Assembly (NCBI GenBank): GCA_035276475.1
Contig: DATELQ010000071.1
Span: 13,359 to 77,358 of the forward strand
From: DATDFB01 sp035276475
Lineage (GTDB): Bacteria; Acidobacteriota; Thermoanaerobaculia; Gp7-AA8
Direction of reading: 5' to 3'
Length of the DNA: 64,000 nt
In this document: positions 41,956 through 52,764 of the stretch, one piece after another
Position numbering within the stretch: the first letter of the stretch is position 1
Layout of the letters: every line of letters begins with the position of its first letter
Position numbers and translations under genes: made by a program
The notes under the pieces: generated by a model
The model's database searches: none
What the model was told of the DNA's origin: nothing
What the model saw: the letters and a program-made list of their open reading frames with translations, nothing else

Positions 41956-42861
41956 GTGCGGATCGACCGAGCGTGCGAGGAGTTCCTTCGGGATTGCGCG
42001 AATGTCCGGAAGCTGTCCGTGCACACGACGCGGGCGTACCGCATCGATCTCACTCGCTTCGCGCGCTTCGCGGGGGCGGCGAAGGATGTGGCGTCGTTCG
42101 ACCGCGCGGTGCTGATTCAGTACGTCGAGCACCTCTTTGCTGAGCATCATCTGAAGGAGTCGTCGGCGAAGCGCCACGTGGCCTCGGTGCGGTCGCTCTT
42201 CCGCTGGCTCGAAGAGAACGAGCACGTCGCCGAGGATCCGTTCCGCGGCGCGCGCGTGCGCATCCGGCTGCCGCGCAGGCTGCCGCGCGTGCTCTCGCGC
42301 GCGGAGCTGGCGACGATTCTCGAGCATCCGGCGTCGAGCGACTTCGGCAGCATCACCGCGCGCGTCGCCGCGGAGCTTCTCTTCGCGACCGGCGTGCGCG
42401 TCGCGGAGCTGGCCGCGCTGCGCGACAGCGACATCGACCTCGCCGCCGGCGTCATCACCATCACCGGCAAGGGAAGCCGGCAGCGGCGCGTCTACATCCC
42501 CGACGCCGAGATCCGCGAGCTGATCCTCGCCTACCGGTGCGCTCGGGACGCGCGCGAACGTGAATCCGATGCCTTCCTCGTGAACTCCCGCGGCGGCGCG
42601 GCGTCGCCGCAGTACATCCGGCGGCTCGTCCGCCAGCTCGGCGAGAGCGCCGCGCTGACGCGCCGCATCACCCCGCACATGTTCCGCCACTCCGTGGCCA
42701 CGTACCTCCTCGAGGAAGGCGTCGACATCCGCTACGTGCAGCGCCTGCTGGGGCACCGCAGCATCGTCACGACGGAGATCTACACGCACGTCGCCGACGC
42801 AGCGCTCAAGTCGCGCGTCATCGAGCGGCATCCGCGCAAGTCCATTCTTCGCCGGACGTAG
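41956..42861 (+). CDS. XerC/D-like tyrosine recombinase
   Basis: A protein of 301 residues from GTG 41956. An N-terminal SAM-like core-binding domain is followed by the catalytic domain with all six active residues: Arg148 (ATGVRVAELAAL), Lys172 (GKGSRQRRV), His241 and Arg244 (HMFRHSVAT), His267 (LLGHRSIVTTE) and Tyr276 (IYTHV). It cuts and rejoins DNA through Tyr276. It could be the chromosomal XerC/D or belong to an accessory element; the neighbouring SIR2-TPR gene fits the second, while the size and lack of attachment repeats here fit the first. An ATG at 41905 is an alternative start. Confidence 0.9.
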   Translation: MRIDRACEEFLRDCANVRKLSVHTTRAYRIDLTRFARFAGAAKDVASFDRAVLIQYVEHLFAEHHLKESSAKRHVASVRSLFRWLEENEHVAEDPFRGARVRIRLPRRLPRVLSRAELATILEHPASSDFGSITARVAAELLFATGVRVAELAALRDSDIDLAAGVITITGKGSRQRRVYIPDAEIRELILAYRCARDARERESDAFLVNSRGGAASPQYIRRLVRQLGESAALTRRITPHMFRHSVATYLLEEGVDIRYVQRLLGHRSIVTTEIYTHVADAALKSRVIERHPRKSILRRT

Positions 42862-42873
42862 TACCCTCCCCCC

Positions 42874-43368
42874 ATGCCGCGCGAATGGGAGAGCTTCTAC
42901 ACCATCATGGGCTCGGCCGCCGCCGCCCTCACCGGCCTCCAGTTCGTCGTCATCGCCCTGGGCGCCGGCTCGCGAAGCGTGCGCGATCCGGAGGCGGTCG
43001 AGGCCTTCGCCACGCCGACGATCGTGCACTTCAGCGTCGTCCTGACCGTCGCGGCGCTCATGGTCGTCCCGCGGCAGACGGCACTGTCGCTCGCGATCTG
43101 CTTCGGCGGCCTCGGCCTCAGCGGCGTCGCCTACACCATCATCACGGCCCTGCGGGCGCGGCGGCAGACCGGGTACCAGCCGGTCTTCGAGGATTGGCTG
43201 TGGCACGTTGGGCTTCCGACGGCCGCGTACGCGATGCTGTTCGGAGCCGGCGTCGCGGGCGCGCTCACCGTCATCGCCGCGGCCGCGCTCCTGCTCCTCT
43301 TGATCGGCATTCACAACGCCTGGGACTCCGCCGTGTACATCTCGCTCCATCACCGAGACGATGAGTAA
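42874..43368 (+). CDS. Hypothetical four-helix membrane protein
   Basis: A protein of 164 residues with four hydrophobic segments (GSAAAALTGLQFVVIALGAG, IVHFSVVLTVAALMVV, LAICFGGLGLSGVAYTIITA, AYAMLFGAGVAGALTVIAAAALLLLLIG with a short break). The pattern of Gly/Ala-rich helices and the opening WESFYTIMGSAAAALTGL are seen in a family of bacterial membrane proteins of unknown function. It starts 12 bases after the recombinase and overlaps the GNAT gene by eight bases. Confidence 0.75.
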   Translation: MPREWESFYTIMGSAAAALTGLQFVVIALGAGSRSVRDPEAVEAFATPTIVHFSVVLTVAALMVVPRQTALSLAICFGGLGLSGVAYTIITALRARRQTGYQPVFEDWLWHVGLPTAAYAMLFGAGVAGALTVIAAAALLLLLIGIHNAWDSAVYISLHHRDDE

Positions 43369-43742
43369 CGTCACGATTCGCAGGGCCGAGCCGCGCGACG
43401 CCGAGCCCCTCGGCCGCCTCGGCGCGATGCTGATGCGGACGCACTACGCCTTCGACGCGCAGCGCTTCCTCGCGCCGCACGCCGGCGTCGAGCAGGGCTA
43501 CGCGGCGTTCCTGGCCAGCCGCCTCGACTCGCCCGACGACTGCGTCTTCGTCGCCGAGCATGACGGCGCGATCGCCGGCTACGTCTTCGCCGCGCTCGAG
43601 CCGATGTCGTGGAAGGAGCTGCGCGGTCCGGCGGCCTTCATCCACGACGTTGCTGTGGCCGAGGAGGAGCGCCGGCACGGCGTCGCCGCGATGCTCATCG
43701 ACGCCGCGGCGGCGTGGCTGCGCGAGCACGGCGTCCCGCGCG

Positions 43743-45845
<2,103 letters not shown>

Positions 45846-45938
45846 CGTCTCTTCTCGAGGGAGACGCCATGGTAGCACCGGCTGGCGTTCACCGCGGCGG
45901 TGCACGCCGGGACCGAACGGTGCATGATAACGACCGCG

Positions 45939-46823
45939 ATGTCGGACGCATGGCCGCAGTTGCACTACGACGATTGGGCCGACACCTGCGCGACGCTGCA
46001 CATGTGGACGCAGGTGGCGGGCAAGATCCGCATGGCGAAGTCGCCGCCGGTGAATCACTGGTGGCACGTTCCGCTCTACGTGAACTCCCGCGGCCTCGGC
46101 ACGTCGCCGATCCCCGACGGCACGCGCACGTTCGAGATGAACTTCGACTTCGTCGATCATCAGCTCTGCATCTTCACGACGGACGGCCAGCGGCGCGAGC
46201 TCGCGCTGCAGCCGATGAGCGTGGCCGACTTCTACGCGCGGGTGATGGCGGCGCTCGCGGAGCTGCGCATCGACGTCGCGATCAACACGACGCCGGTGGA
46301 GGTCGCAGATCCGATTCCGTTCGAGCGCGACACGGTCCATGCGTCGTACAACGCCGCGGCGGTGACGCGCTTCTGGCACGCCCTCGTCGCCGCGTGCCGT
46401 GTGATGGCGGAGTTCCGCTGCGGCTTCCTCGGCAAGGTCAGCCCGATCCACTTTTTCTGGGGCGGCTTCGACCTGGCGGTGACGCGCTTCTCCGGCCGCC
46501 GCGCGCCGCCCCACCCACCCGTCCCCGGCGCGCCGCTGGCGATGGTGCAGGAGGCGTACTCGCACGAGGTGTCGTCGGCGGGATTCTGGCCGGGCGGGCC
46601 GGGCGTCGACGCGACGTTCTACTCGTACGCGTACCCGGAGCCGCCCGGCTACGCCGAGGCGAAGGTGCGCCCCGCGGCGGCGTTCTACAACAACGACATG
46701 CGCGAGTTCCTGCTGCCGTACCACGCGGTGCAGCGCGACGCCGACCTGATGGCGTTCCTCGAGACGACGTACGAGGCCGCTGCGGCGTTCGGGGAGTGGC
46801 CGCGCGAGGCGTTGGAGCGGTGA
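45939..46823 (+). CDS. DUF5996-family protein
   Basis: A protein of 294 residues opening with WPQLHYDDWADTCATLHMWTQ, typical of the DUF5996 family, and containing HWWHVPLYVNSRGL, RVMAEFRCGFLGKVSPIHFFWGGFDLAVTRFSGR, HEVSSAGFWPG and AFYNNDMREFLLPY, the conserved blocks. Many His, Trp and Tyr point to a buried metal or aromatic pocket. No signal peptide. The start at 45939 is chosen at the family boundary; the longer in-frame start at 45900 is possible. Function unknown. Confidence 0.85.
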   Translation: MSDAWPQLHYDDWADTCATLHMWTQVAGKIRMAKSPPVNHWWHVPLYVNSRGLGTSPIPDGTRTFEMNFDFVDHQLCIFTTDGQRRELALQPMSVADFYARVMAALAELRIDVAINTTPVEVADPIPFERDTVHASYNAAAVTRFWHALVAACRVMAEFRCGFLGKVSPIHFFWGGFDLAVTRFSGRRAPPHPPVPGAPLAMVQEAYSHEVSSAGFWPGGPGVDATFYSYAYPEPPGYAEAKVRPAAAFYNNDMREFLLPYHAVQRDADLMAFLETTYEAAAAFGEWPREALER

Positions 46824-46824
46824 A

Positions 46825-47358
46825 TCAGAAGTAAAACGTCAGGCTGAGCGCCGAGCGGAAGGTCGAGAAGGTGTGCGCGTCGTAGGTGACCGCTCCGAAG
46901 TCGCTGACGCAGTGCTCGGAGATGTTCGTGTAGTTGATGCCTGCGGAGCCTTCGACGCTCACCCGCTTGGCGACGAAGTATTCGACGCCGCCGCCGGCAA
47001 AGGCGAACGGTGAGTTGATGTGGCCGCAACCCGGCAGATTCGCATGTCGAATGGCCGCGCCCAACTCCACGAACGGCCGCAGCTCCTCGGAGACGAACGA
47101 GCGGCGCACGCCCGCGCCGAGCGACCAGCTCGTCACGCTCGATCCGCTGATGGTGCCGACGCCGTCGTTTCCGTGCGAGAAGCCGAGCGTACCGAGGGCC
47201 ATCCACTGCGGCGAGACGATGCGGCGGACCGAGATGGAGCTGTCGCCCGAGCCGAGAGAGAACGTGAAACCGGTCTTGCGCTCGGGCGGCGGCGACTGCG
47301 CGAATAGCGGCACGGCGGCGAAAAGGAAAAGAAGAAGCGCGGATCGGCGGAGAGTCAT
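46825..47358 (-). CDS. Small outer-membrane beta-barrel protein
   Basis: A protein of 177 residues with a signal peptide (LLLFLFAAVPLFAQ) and alternating strands (FTFSLGSGDSSISVRRI, SWSLGAGVRRSF, FVELGAAIRHA, FAGGGVEYFVAKRVSVEGSAGI) ending in LSLTFYF, the C-terminal aromatic signature of outer-membrane barrels. About eight strands, similar to OmpA/OmpW-size porin-like proteins. Role unknown. Confidence 0.85.
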   Translation of the reverse strand: MTLRRSALLLFLFAAVPLFAQSPPPERKTGFTFSLGSGDSSISVRRIVSPQWMALGTLGFSHGNDGVGTISGSSVTSWSLGAGVRRSFVSEELRPFVELGAAIRHANLPGCGHINSPFAFAGGGVEYFVAKRVSVEGSAGINYTNISEHCVSDFGAVTYDAHTFSTFRSALSLTFYF

Positions 47359-47367
47359 CCGCCAATG

Positions 47368-48606
47368 CTACCGCTCGAACTGCGTCTTCGGCCTGAGCAA
47401 CGCCGGGAGGCGGTCGAGGCGAAACTGCTTCGGCACGTCCTTCCCGGCCACGATGGCGTTCGCGGCGAGCTCGCCGAGGGCGGGGGAGAGCTTGAAGCCG
47501 TGGCCGGAGCCGCCGCCGAGGAGCCAGACGTTCTTCGCGTGCGGATGGCGGTCGACGATGAGGTTGCCGTCGGGGCTGTTCTCGTACTGGCACACCTCGG
47601 CCGACAGCAGCTTCGCCTTCGCAAGCTGCGGGAAGCGCTCGGCGAGAAAGGCGCGGGCGCGCTCGACGCCGGCGGGCGTGGCCACGCGCTTCATCGTCGT
47701 CGGATCGATGGTCTCGCCGCGCGTGTCGTCGGCGATCTTGAAGCCGCGCCCCTCGATGCCGGGGATGCCGTAGACGATGCGCTTGCCGAAGTCGACCCAG
47801 ATCGGCAGATGCCCGACGTGGAAGCGGTCCGACGGCGCTTCAAAGTAGTAGACCTCCTGCCGCGTCGGGTGCACTGCGCCGCCGATGACGTCGGGGAAGA
47901 GCTTGCCGAGCCACGGGCCGCAGGCGAAGACGTAGACGTCGGCGTCGACGCGGCCGCCCGTGTCGGTGCGCAGCGCGGCCATCTTCTCGTTCGCGATCTT
48001 GCCCGGCATGATCGCCGCCGTCGCGTAGCGGCCGCCCGCCTTGCCGAACGCGTCACGCACGGCACCACACGCTTTGCGCGCGAAGAGCGCGCCGCCGCGG
48101 TGCTCGAAGTAGACGCTCTTGACGCCGCGGAAGTCGATCTGCGGATAGCGCCGCTTCGCATCGTCGACTGCCAACGTGTCGACGACGAAGCCGAGCCCGC
48201 GCACGATCGGCAGCGCGGCGCGGACGTAGGCGTCGCCGTCGCGCATCATCCAGAGCACGCCGGTCGGGACGTAGATCGTCGCCGGGTCGGCGGCGTCGAG
48301 CGACTCCCACAGCTCGAACGAGCGCTTGACCATCTCGGAGTAGATGCGGTCGACGCCGTAGATCGAGCGGATGACGCGCGTCGTGCCGCCGGAGCTCGAC
48401 TTCTCGTTGCCCGGGCCCCACTCGTCGAGCAGCGTGACGTCGCAGCCGAGCTTGCGGAGATGGTAGGCCGTCCAGCCGCCGAACGCCCCAGCGCCGACGA
48501 CAGCGACGCGCGGCTTTGACGCCGCGCCGAAGAGCTCCGGTGCGCCGAGGGCTGCGAGTGGCAGCGTCCCGGCGCACCGGAGAAACGTCCGGCGGGAAAC
48601 CGGCAT
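47368..48606 (-). CDS. Tat-exported FAD-dependent oxidoreductase (sarcosine/N-methyl amino acid oxidase-like)
   Basis: A protein of 412 residues. Twin-arginine leader (MPVSRRTFLRCAGTLPLAAL), FAD-binding VAVVGAGAFGGWTAYHLRK, SSGGTTRVIRSIYG, GVLWMMRDGD, and the C-terminal WLLGGGSGHGFKLSPALGE typical of MSOX-like DAO enzymes, in which the flavin is often covalently bound to a Cys. It should oxidise a secondary amine in the periplasm. Its ATG shares a base with the stop of the TonB receptor gene, implying that the receptor imports the substrate. Confidence 0.88.
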   Translation of the reverse strand: MPVSRRTFLRCAGTLPLAALGAPELFGAASKPRVAVVGAGAFGGWTAYHLRKLGCDVTLLDEWGPGNEKSSSGGTTRVIRSIYGVDRIYSEMVKRSFELWESLDAADPATIYVPTGVLWMMRDGDAYVRAALPIVRGLGFVVDTLAVDDAKRRYPQIDFRGVKSVYFEHRGGALFARKACGAVRDAFGKAGGRYATAAIMPGKIANEKMAALRTDTGGRVDADVYVFACGPWLGKLFPDVIGGAVHPTRQEVYYFEAPSDRFHVGHLPIWVDFGKRIVYGIPGIEGRGFKIADDTRGETIDPTTMKRVATPAGVERARAFLAERFPQLAKAKLLSAEVCQYENSPDGNLIVDRHPHAKNVWLLGGGSGHGFKLSPALGELAANAIVAGKDVPKQFRLDRLPALLRPKTQFER

Positions 48607-51044
48607 CAGAAGTTGACGCGCGTACTGATTCCGATGGTGCGCGGCTGGTTCGTGAGGTAGCTGACGCGCGCGCGAAGGCCGCGCTCGCGGTCGAGCGAGA
48701 GCAGCGCGCGCTCGTTGGTCAGGTTGTTGACGAAGAGCGCCGTGTCCCACCTTCCATAGAGCAAACCGAGGCGGAGGTTGATGAGGTCGTAGGCCGGCAG
48801 CTTCGGATCGAAGCTGAACGTGCCCTGCGTCAGCGGTCCGCCGATGGTGCCGGTGAAGGTGAGGAGGTTGACGACGGCGGGATTGCCGAGGTCTTCGTCG
48901 CCGACCTGCGTGTAGCGGTCGCCGATGTGCTGGTAGACGCCGGTGGCGTAGCCGACCCACGTCCGCACCGGCCAGCGCAGCGTCGCGGCGGCGGCGAGCT
49001 GCTCCTCCGGCACGCTCGGCATGCGCGCGCCGCTGCGGATGCCGGAGACGATGGTGGTCACGCCTTTGTCGTCGGTGGTGGTGACGGTGGAGCGGAGCTT
49101 GGAGTCGGTCTTGGTCGCGGAGACGGCGAAGTCGAAGTTGTCGGTCGGCGCCAGCTCGAACTCGACCTCGGCGCCGGCGCTGCGCGCCTTCGGCACGTTG
49201 AAGACGAGACGCGACGAGCAGGTGCCGGCGGTGACGGTGGCCTGCAGGTCCTTGATGTCCATGTAGAACGCGGCGAGGTTGAGCGAGCCGCGGCCGCCGG
49301 CGATCTTTGACTTCGAGCCGACCTCGTAGTTCCACAGCGTTTCGTCATTCCACGAGTCGTGGCCGCCGAAGGTGGCGCGGTCGGCCGTCGTACAGAGCGA
49401 GAGGTTGAGCGGATCGTTGATGCCGCCGAGGCGGAAGCCCTTCGAGACCTGCGCGTTCAGGCGCGTGGCGTCGGAGAGCTTGTAGCTGGCCATGATGCGC
49501 GGGGCGATGCCGTTCGCGCTCGCGGAGCCGGGCTGAATCTGCGGGTTGCCGGCGTCGTCCTCGCCGAAGATACCGTCGAAGATCTGCGTGCGGCTCTCGC
49601 TGTAGTCGTACCAGCGCACGCCGCCGGTGACGTCGAGCTTCGGCGTGACGGCGAAGGTGGCCTCGCCGAAGAGCGCGCTCTGGCGGTCTTTGTAGCGGAG
49701 GTCGGACCAGAAAAGGCCGTCCGTCGGGGCGATGGCTTTGCCGGCGGTGGGAATGCCGCTCAGCGCGGTGAACCCCTTGACCAGCAACTCCTGGGCGTAG
49801 TTACGCCGCGAATTCGAGTAGAAGCCGCCCACGAGCCACTGGGTCTTCCCTGCGCCCCCGGCGACACGCAGCTCCTCGGTGTAGCCATGCGCTTTCGTGG
49901 CGTCGTCGAGCGGCGCGTCGAGCGTGTAGATGTTCGGGGTGAGCGGGATCGTGCCGCCGGTGATGCTGGCGGTGAGGGCGGTGGCGTCGCGGAGGACGTC
50001 GACGTCGCGGTTGGTGTAGGAGGTGATGGAGGTCAGCGTGGCGCCGCCGAGGTTGTAGGTGACGTTGACGTCGCCGAGGAGGAACTTGTCGTTGAACGGC
50101 TCCTGGAACTGCGTGAACTGCTCCATGTTGCCGAGCGTGACCTTCGGCCGCGTGGTGGTGAAGGGGTTCGCCAGGATGTTGAAGACGTCGACGCGGTTCC
50201 AGCCGTGCATGTCGACTTTCTGGTAGAGGAGCCGCGGCGTGATGCTCAGCGTGTCGCTCGGCTTGTAGAGGTACGCGAGGCGCGCGCCGGCGCGGTAGCC
50301 GTCGTTGACGTCCTTGTTGGTGCTGAGGTTCGGCTGCACGGCGTCGATGTAGCCGCCGTAGCCGGTGTAGTAGCCGACGATGCGCAAAGCGCTGGTGGTA
50401 CCGAACGGGGAGTTGACGGCGAATTTGAGGCTGCCGCCGGTGCCGCCGCCGTTGACGCTGTCGGCAGTGAGCTCGGCGACGGTCTCGCGGATGCCGATTT
50501 TCGGGCCGTTGGTGATGTAGCGCAGGGTGCCGGACTCGGAGCCGGAGCCGAAGAGGGTGCCCTGCGGACCGCGCAGGACTTCGACGCGGTTGAGGTCAAA
50601 GAGGTCGAGGTCGGGGGTGAACAGAGAGAGGGAGATGACGGATTCGTCGAGGTAGACGCCGACCTGCTCCTTGACGCCGGGTTGGTCGCGGACGATCTGC
50701 CCCGAGGAGACGCCGCGCATGGCGACCTGGCTCTGGCCGGGACCGAGGTTCTGGACGCTCAAGCCGGCGACGTTGGCGGCAACGTCTTCGATGGTCTCGG
50801 CGCCGCGGTCGCGGAGCTCGGACTCGGTGGGCGCGGCGATGGAGATCGGGACTTCCTCGACGGTCTCCTCGCGCTTGCGCGCGGTGACGACCATCTCCTC
50901 CGTCACCTTCGGCTTTTTCTCTTCCTGAGCGGTGGGCGGTTTGTCGTCTTTCTTCGGCGTTTGCTGCCCGAAGAGGGGCAGAGCGGGGACGCCGAGGGCG
51001 AGGACGACGATGAACAAGACGGTCCGCGTGGGAAGGGTTCGCAT
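48606..51044 (-). CDS. TonB-dependent outer-membrane receptor
   Basis: A protein of 812 residues. Signal peptide, a TonB-box-like TEEMVVTARKREETVEEVPIS, plug domain (VQNLGPGQSQVAMRGVSSG, VEVLRGPQGTLFGSGSESGTLRYI) and a 22-strand type barrel ending RTIGISTRVNF. The IAAP and RGPQGTLFG spellings are those of the sphingomonad-type receptor group often linked to aromatic or complex organic substrates. Translationally coupled to the FAD oxidoreductase. The ligand is unknown. Confidence 0.93.
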   Translation of the reverse strand: MRTLPTRTVLFIVVLALGVPALPLFGQQTPKKDDKPPTAQEEKKPKVTEEMVVTARKREETVEEVPISIAAPTESELRDRGAETIEDVAANVAGLSVQNLGPGQSQVAMRGVSSGQIVRDQPGVKEQVGVYLDESVISLSLFTPDLDLFDLNRVEVLRGPQGTLFGSGSESGTLRYITNGPKIGIRETVAELTADSVNGGGTGGSLKFAVNSPFGTTSALRIVGYYTGYGGYIDAVQPNLSTNKDVNDGYRAGARLAYLYKPSDTLSITPRLLYQKVDMHGWNRVDVFNILANPFTTTRPKVTLGNMEQFTQFQEPFNDKFLLGDVNVTYNLGGATLTSITSYTNRDVDVLRDATALTASITGGTIPLTPNIYTLDAPLDDATKAHGYTEELRVAGGAGKTQWLVGGFYSNSRRNYAQELLVKGFTALSGIPTAGKAIAPTDGLFWSDLRYKDRQSALFGEATFAVTPKLDVTGGVRWYDYSESRTQIFDGIFGEDDAGNPQIQPGSASANGIAPRIMASYKLSDATRLNAQVSKGFRLGGINDPLNLSLCTTADRATFGGHDSWNDETLWNYEVGSKSKIAGGRGSLNLAAFYMDIKDLQATVTAGTCSSRLVFNVPKARSAGAEVEFELAPTDNFDFAVSATKTDSKLRSTVTTTDDKGVTTIVSGIRSGARMPSVPEEQLAAAATLRWPVRTWVGYATGVYQHIGDRYTQVGDEDLGNPAVVNLLTFTGTIGGPLTQGTFSFDPKLPAYDLINLRLGLLYGRWDTALFVNNLTNERALLSLDRERGLRARVSYLTNQPRTIGISTRVNF

Positions 51045-51203
51045 GAGCCAATGTCCCCCTTTTTCCGATGCCGTTTGTCAGCTGTTGAGGCCGTATTGTC
51101 CGCCCGCGCAACGGAGGCGGTCAAGCGGCGGAATGCGGGAGCGGGCGGAGGAGTTGTTGCGGACTCGCGCGGCGTGGGTTATCTTCGCCGCCGCCTGCCC
51201 GAC

Positions 51204-51280
51204 AGGCCCCTAGCTCAGTTGGTTAGAGCGCCACCTTGACACGGTGGAGGTCAGCGGTTCGAGCCCGCTGGGGCCTACCA
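51204..51280 (+). tRNA. tRNA-Val (anticodon GAC)
   Basis: Cloverleaf with acceptor AGGCCCC/GGGGCCT, D arm GCTC/GAGC, anticodon arm CCACC-TTGACAC-GGTGG (anticodon GAC, reads GTC/GTT), T arm AGCGG-TTCGAGC-CCGCT, and encoded CCA. No T-rich hairpin follows; the 21-bp array begins 38 bases downstream. Confidence 0.97.
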
Positions 51281-51317
51281 TGCAACAACCGCCAATTTGT
51301 CTAAGGGATCACCGCAA

Positions 51318-51632
51318 GTCATCAAATGATGACGCGCAGTCATGAAATCGTGTTCATGAGTAACCCCGTCGTGTCCATGGGTGATCCCATCATGTCCATG
51401 GGTGAGCCCATCGTGCTCATGAGTGATCCGATCGTGATCATCGGTCATAAATTCATGCTCATCGATGATCCAATCGTGTTCATCGGTCATGAAATCGTGT
51501 CCATGAAGGATCCGATCATGCTCGTGAGACATGAATTCATGTTCATGAGTGATCCGATCGTGCTCGCCGGTGATCCAATATGTAACGCGAGTGATCCGAT
51601 CTACGTCGCAAGAGATCCGAGAGACATCGCCG
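51318..51632. repeat. Tandem array 2: fifteen 21-bp units
   Basis: Units start at 51318 and every 21 bp to 51612 with no insertion or deletion over 315 bp. The common core is GTGATCCGATCGTG followed by TTCATG or a variant. Some units carry perfect dyads: CATGAATTCATG at 51530 and ATGGG-TGAT-CCCAT across unit joints. The sequence is unrelated to array 1 but the period is identical. It fills the convergent gap between tRNA-Val(GAC) and the stop of the mannosyltransferase gene. Heptapeptide-repeat frames are open on both strands because 21 is divisible by three, but neither has a convincing start or composition of a real protein. Confidence 0.9.
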
Positions 51633-51633
51633 C

Positions 51634-52764
51634 TCACGCCCACGCAAAGTCCACCCTCAAAATCATCAACGCCGTCAGCCACCCGAAGAGCGCGACGCTC
51701 ACGGCAACGACCGCGCGGTCTACGGCAGCTCGCCGCCCGAGCACCGCCATCGCGATGAACAGCGGAAACAGCACGGCGGCGTAGCGGGCCATCGACTGCA
51801 GCGAGCCGGAGGCGAGCGGCAGGAGGAGCGACAGCAGCGTGTACGCGCCGAGGGACCATTGGCGGCGGGCGAGCCACCAGACTGCTGCGGCCAGGATCAG
51901 CAGCGCTGCGGCGAAGTTCAGGGCGAGGAAGTTCCAGGGCTCGCCGATCGTGCCGGGATGGGAAAGGAAAGAAACGAGCGGCGTCCACGGCATGCTCGCT
52001 TGGCGGTGCCACTGCTCCTGCGCGCCCTTGAAGGCGAAGGCATTGCCGGTCAGGCGGTAGAGGTGGAGCATGAACGCGGCGGCGCCGAGGGGGATCAGCA
52101 GCAGCCAGGCGAGCGCGCGGCGGCGGGCGCCGCGCTCGAACACCAGCACCGCGAGCGCTGGCAGCAGCAGGCCGCCGGCGGGGCGGGTGGCGGTGGCGAG
52201 CGCGCCGAGGAGGGCGGCGAGCCACCAGCGGTCGCGGTACGCGGAGGCGAAGGCGGCGACCGTGAGGCAGAGAAACAACGCTTCGGGGAGCGGCAGCGAG
52301 AGAAAGTAACTCGACGGGAAGAACGCCAGGTAAAAGCACGCTCGCGCGGCGTCCTCCTCCGTGCCGCCGCAGGCGAGCGTCACGGGACCGAGGAGCAAAA
52401 GCGCGCCGAGAAGCGCCACGTGCGACACCAGCATCCCGCTCAGCGCGAAGTCGCCGCCGAGCATGCGCACAGTCAGCGGATACAACGGGAAGAACGCCCA
52501 ATTCGCCTGGCCGGGCGCGAACGGCCGCCGCTCGTAGCCATTGACGGCGATCGAGCGGTAGTACCAGGCGTCGCCGTTCATCACCGTCAGCACCATCTGC
52601 GGCACGATGCGCTCGCCCTTCAGCACGATGTTCGTCTCCCAGATGCGGTCGTTGTAGACCTTGCGCAGGAACGCCACGTTCGAGCCGACGATGACGAGCG
52701 CGAAGAAAATCGCGCGGCTGAGGAGGAAGGCGAAAAGCGCCGCGCGGATCGTGCGCGAATTCAC
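51634..52764 (-). CDS. PIG-V/mannosyltransferase-like membrane glycosyltransferase
   Basis: A protein of 376 residues with about nine membrane helices. The lumenal motif GDAWYYRSIAVNGYERRPF (acidic residue after the first helix) and ANWAFFPLYPLTVRML match the GPI mannosyltransferase 2 (PIG-V)-like group of GT-C enzymes, which use polyprenyl-phosphate sugars. LATATRPAGGLLLPALAV is another block of the family. It overlaps the methyltransferase gene by ATGA and ends one base before the 21-bp array. Confidence 0.85.
   Translation of the reverse strand: MNSRTIRAALFAFLLSRAIFFALVIVGSNVAFLRKVYNDRIWETNIVLKGERIVPQMVLTVMNGDAWYYRSIAVNGYERRPFAPGQANWAFFPLYPLTVRMLGGDFALSGMLVSHVALLGALLLLGPVTLACGGTEEDAARACFYLAFFPSSYFLSLPLPEALFLCLTVAAFASAYRDRWWLAALLGALATATRPAGGLLLPALAVLVFERGARRRALAWLLLIPLGAAAFMLHLYRLTGNAFAFKGAQEQWHRQASMPWTPLVSFLSHPGTIGEPWNFLALNFAAALLILAAAVWWLARRQWSLGAYTLLSLLLPLASGSLQSMARYAAVLFPLFIAMAVLGRRAAVDRAVVAVSVALFGWLTALMILRVDFAWA

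Noticed and set aside
51326..51784. Forward gene of about 150 codons through array 2
   Set aside because: The heptad repeats arise from the 21-bp period; no ribosome site, and the 3' part is antisense to the mannosyltransferase gene.
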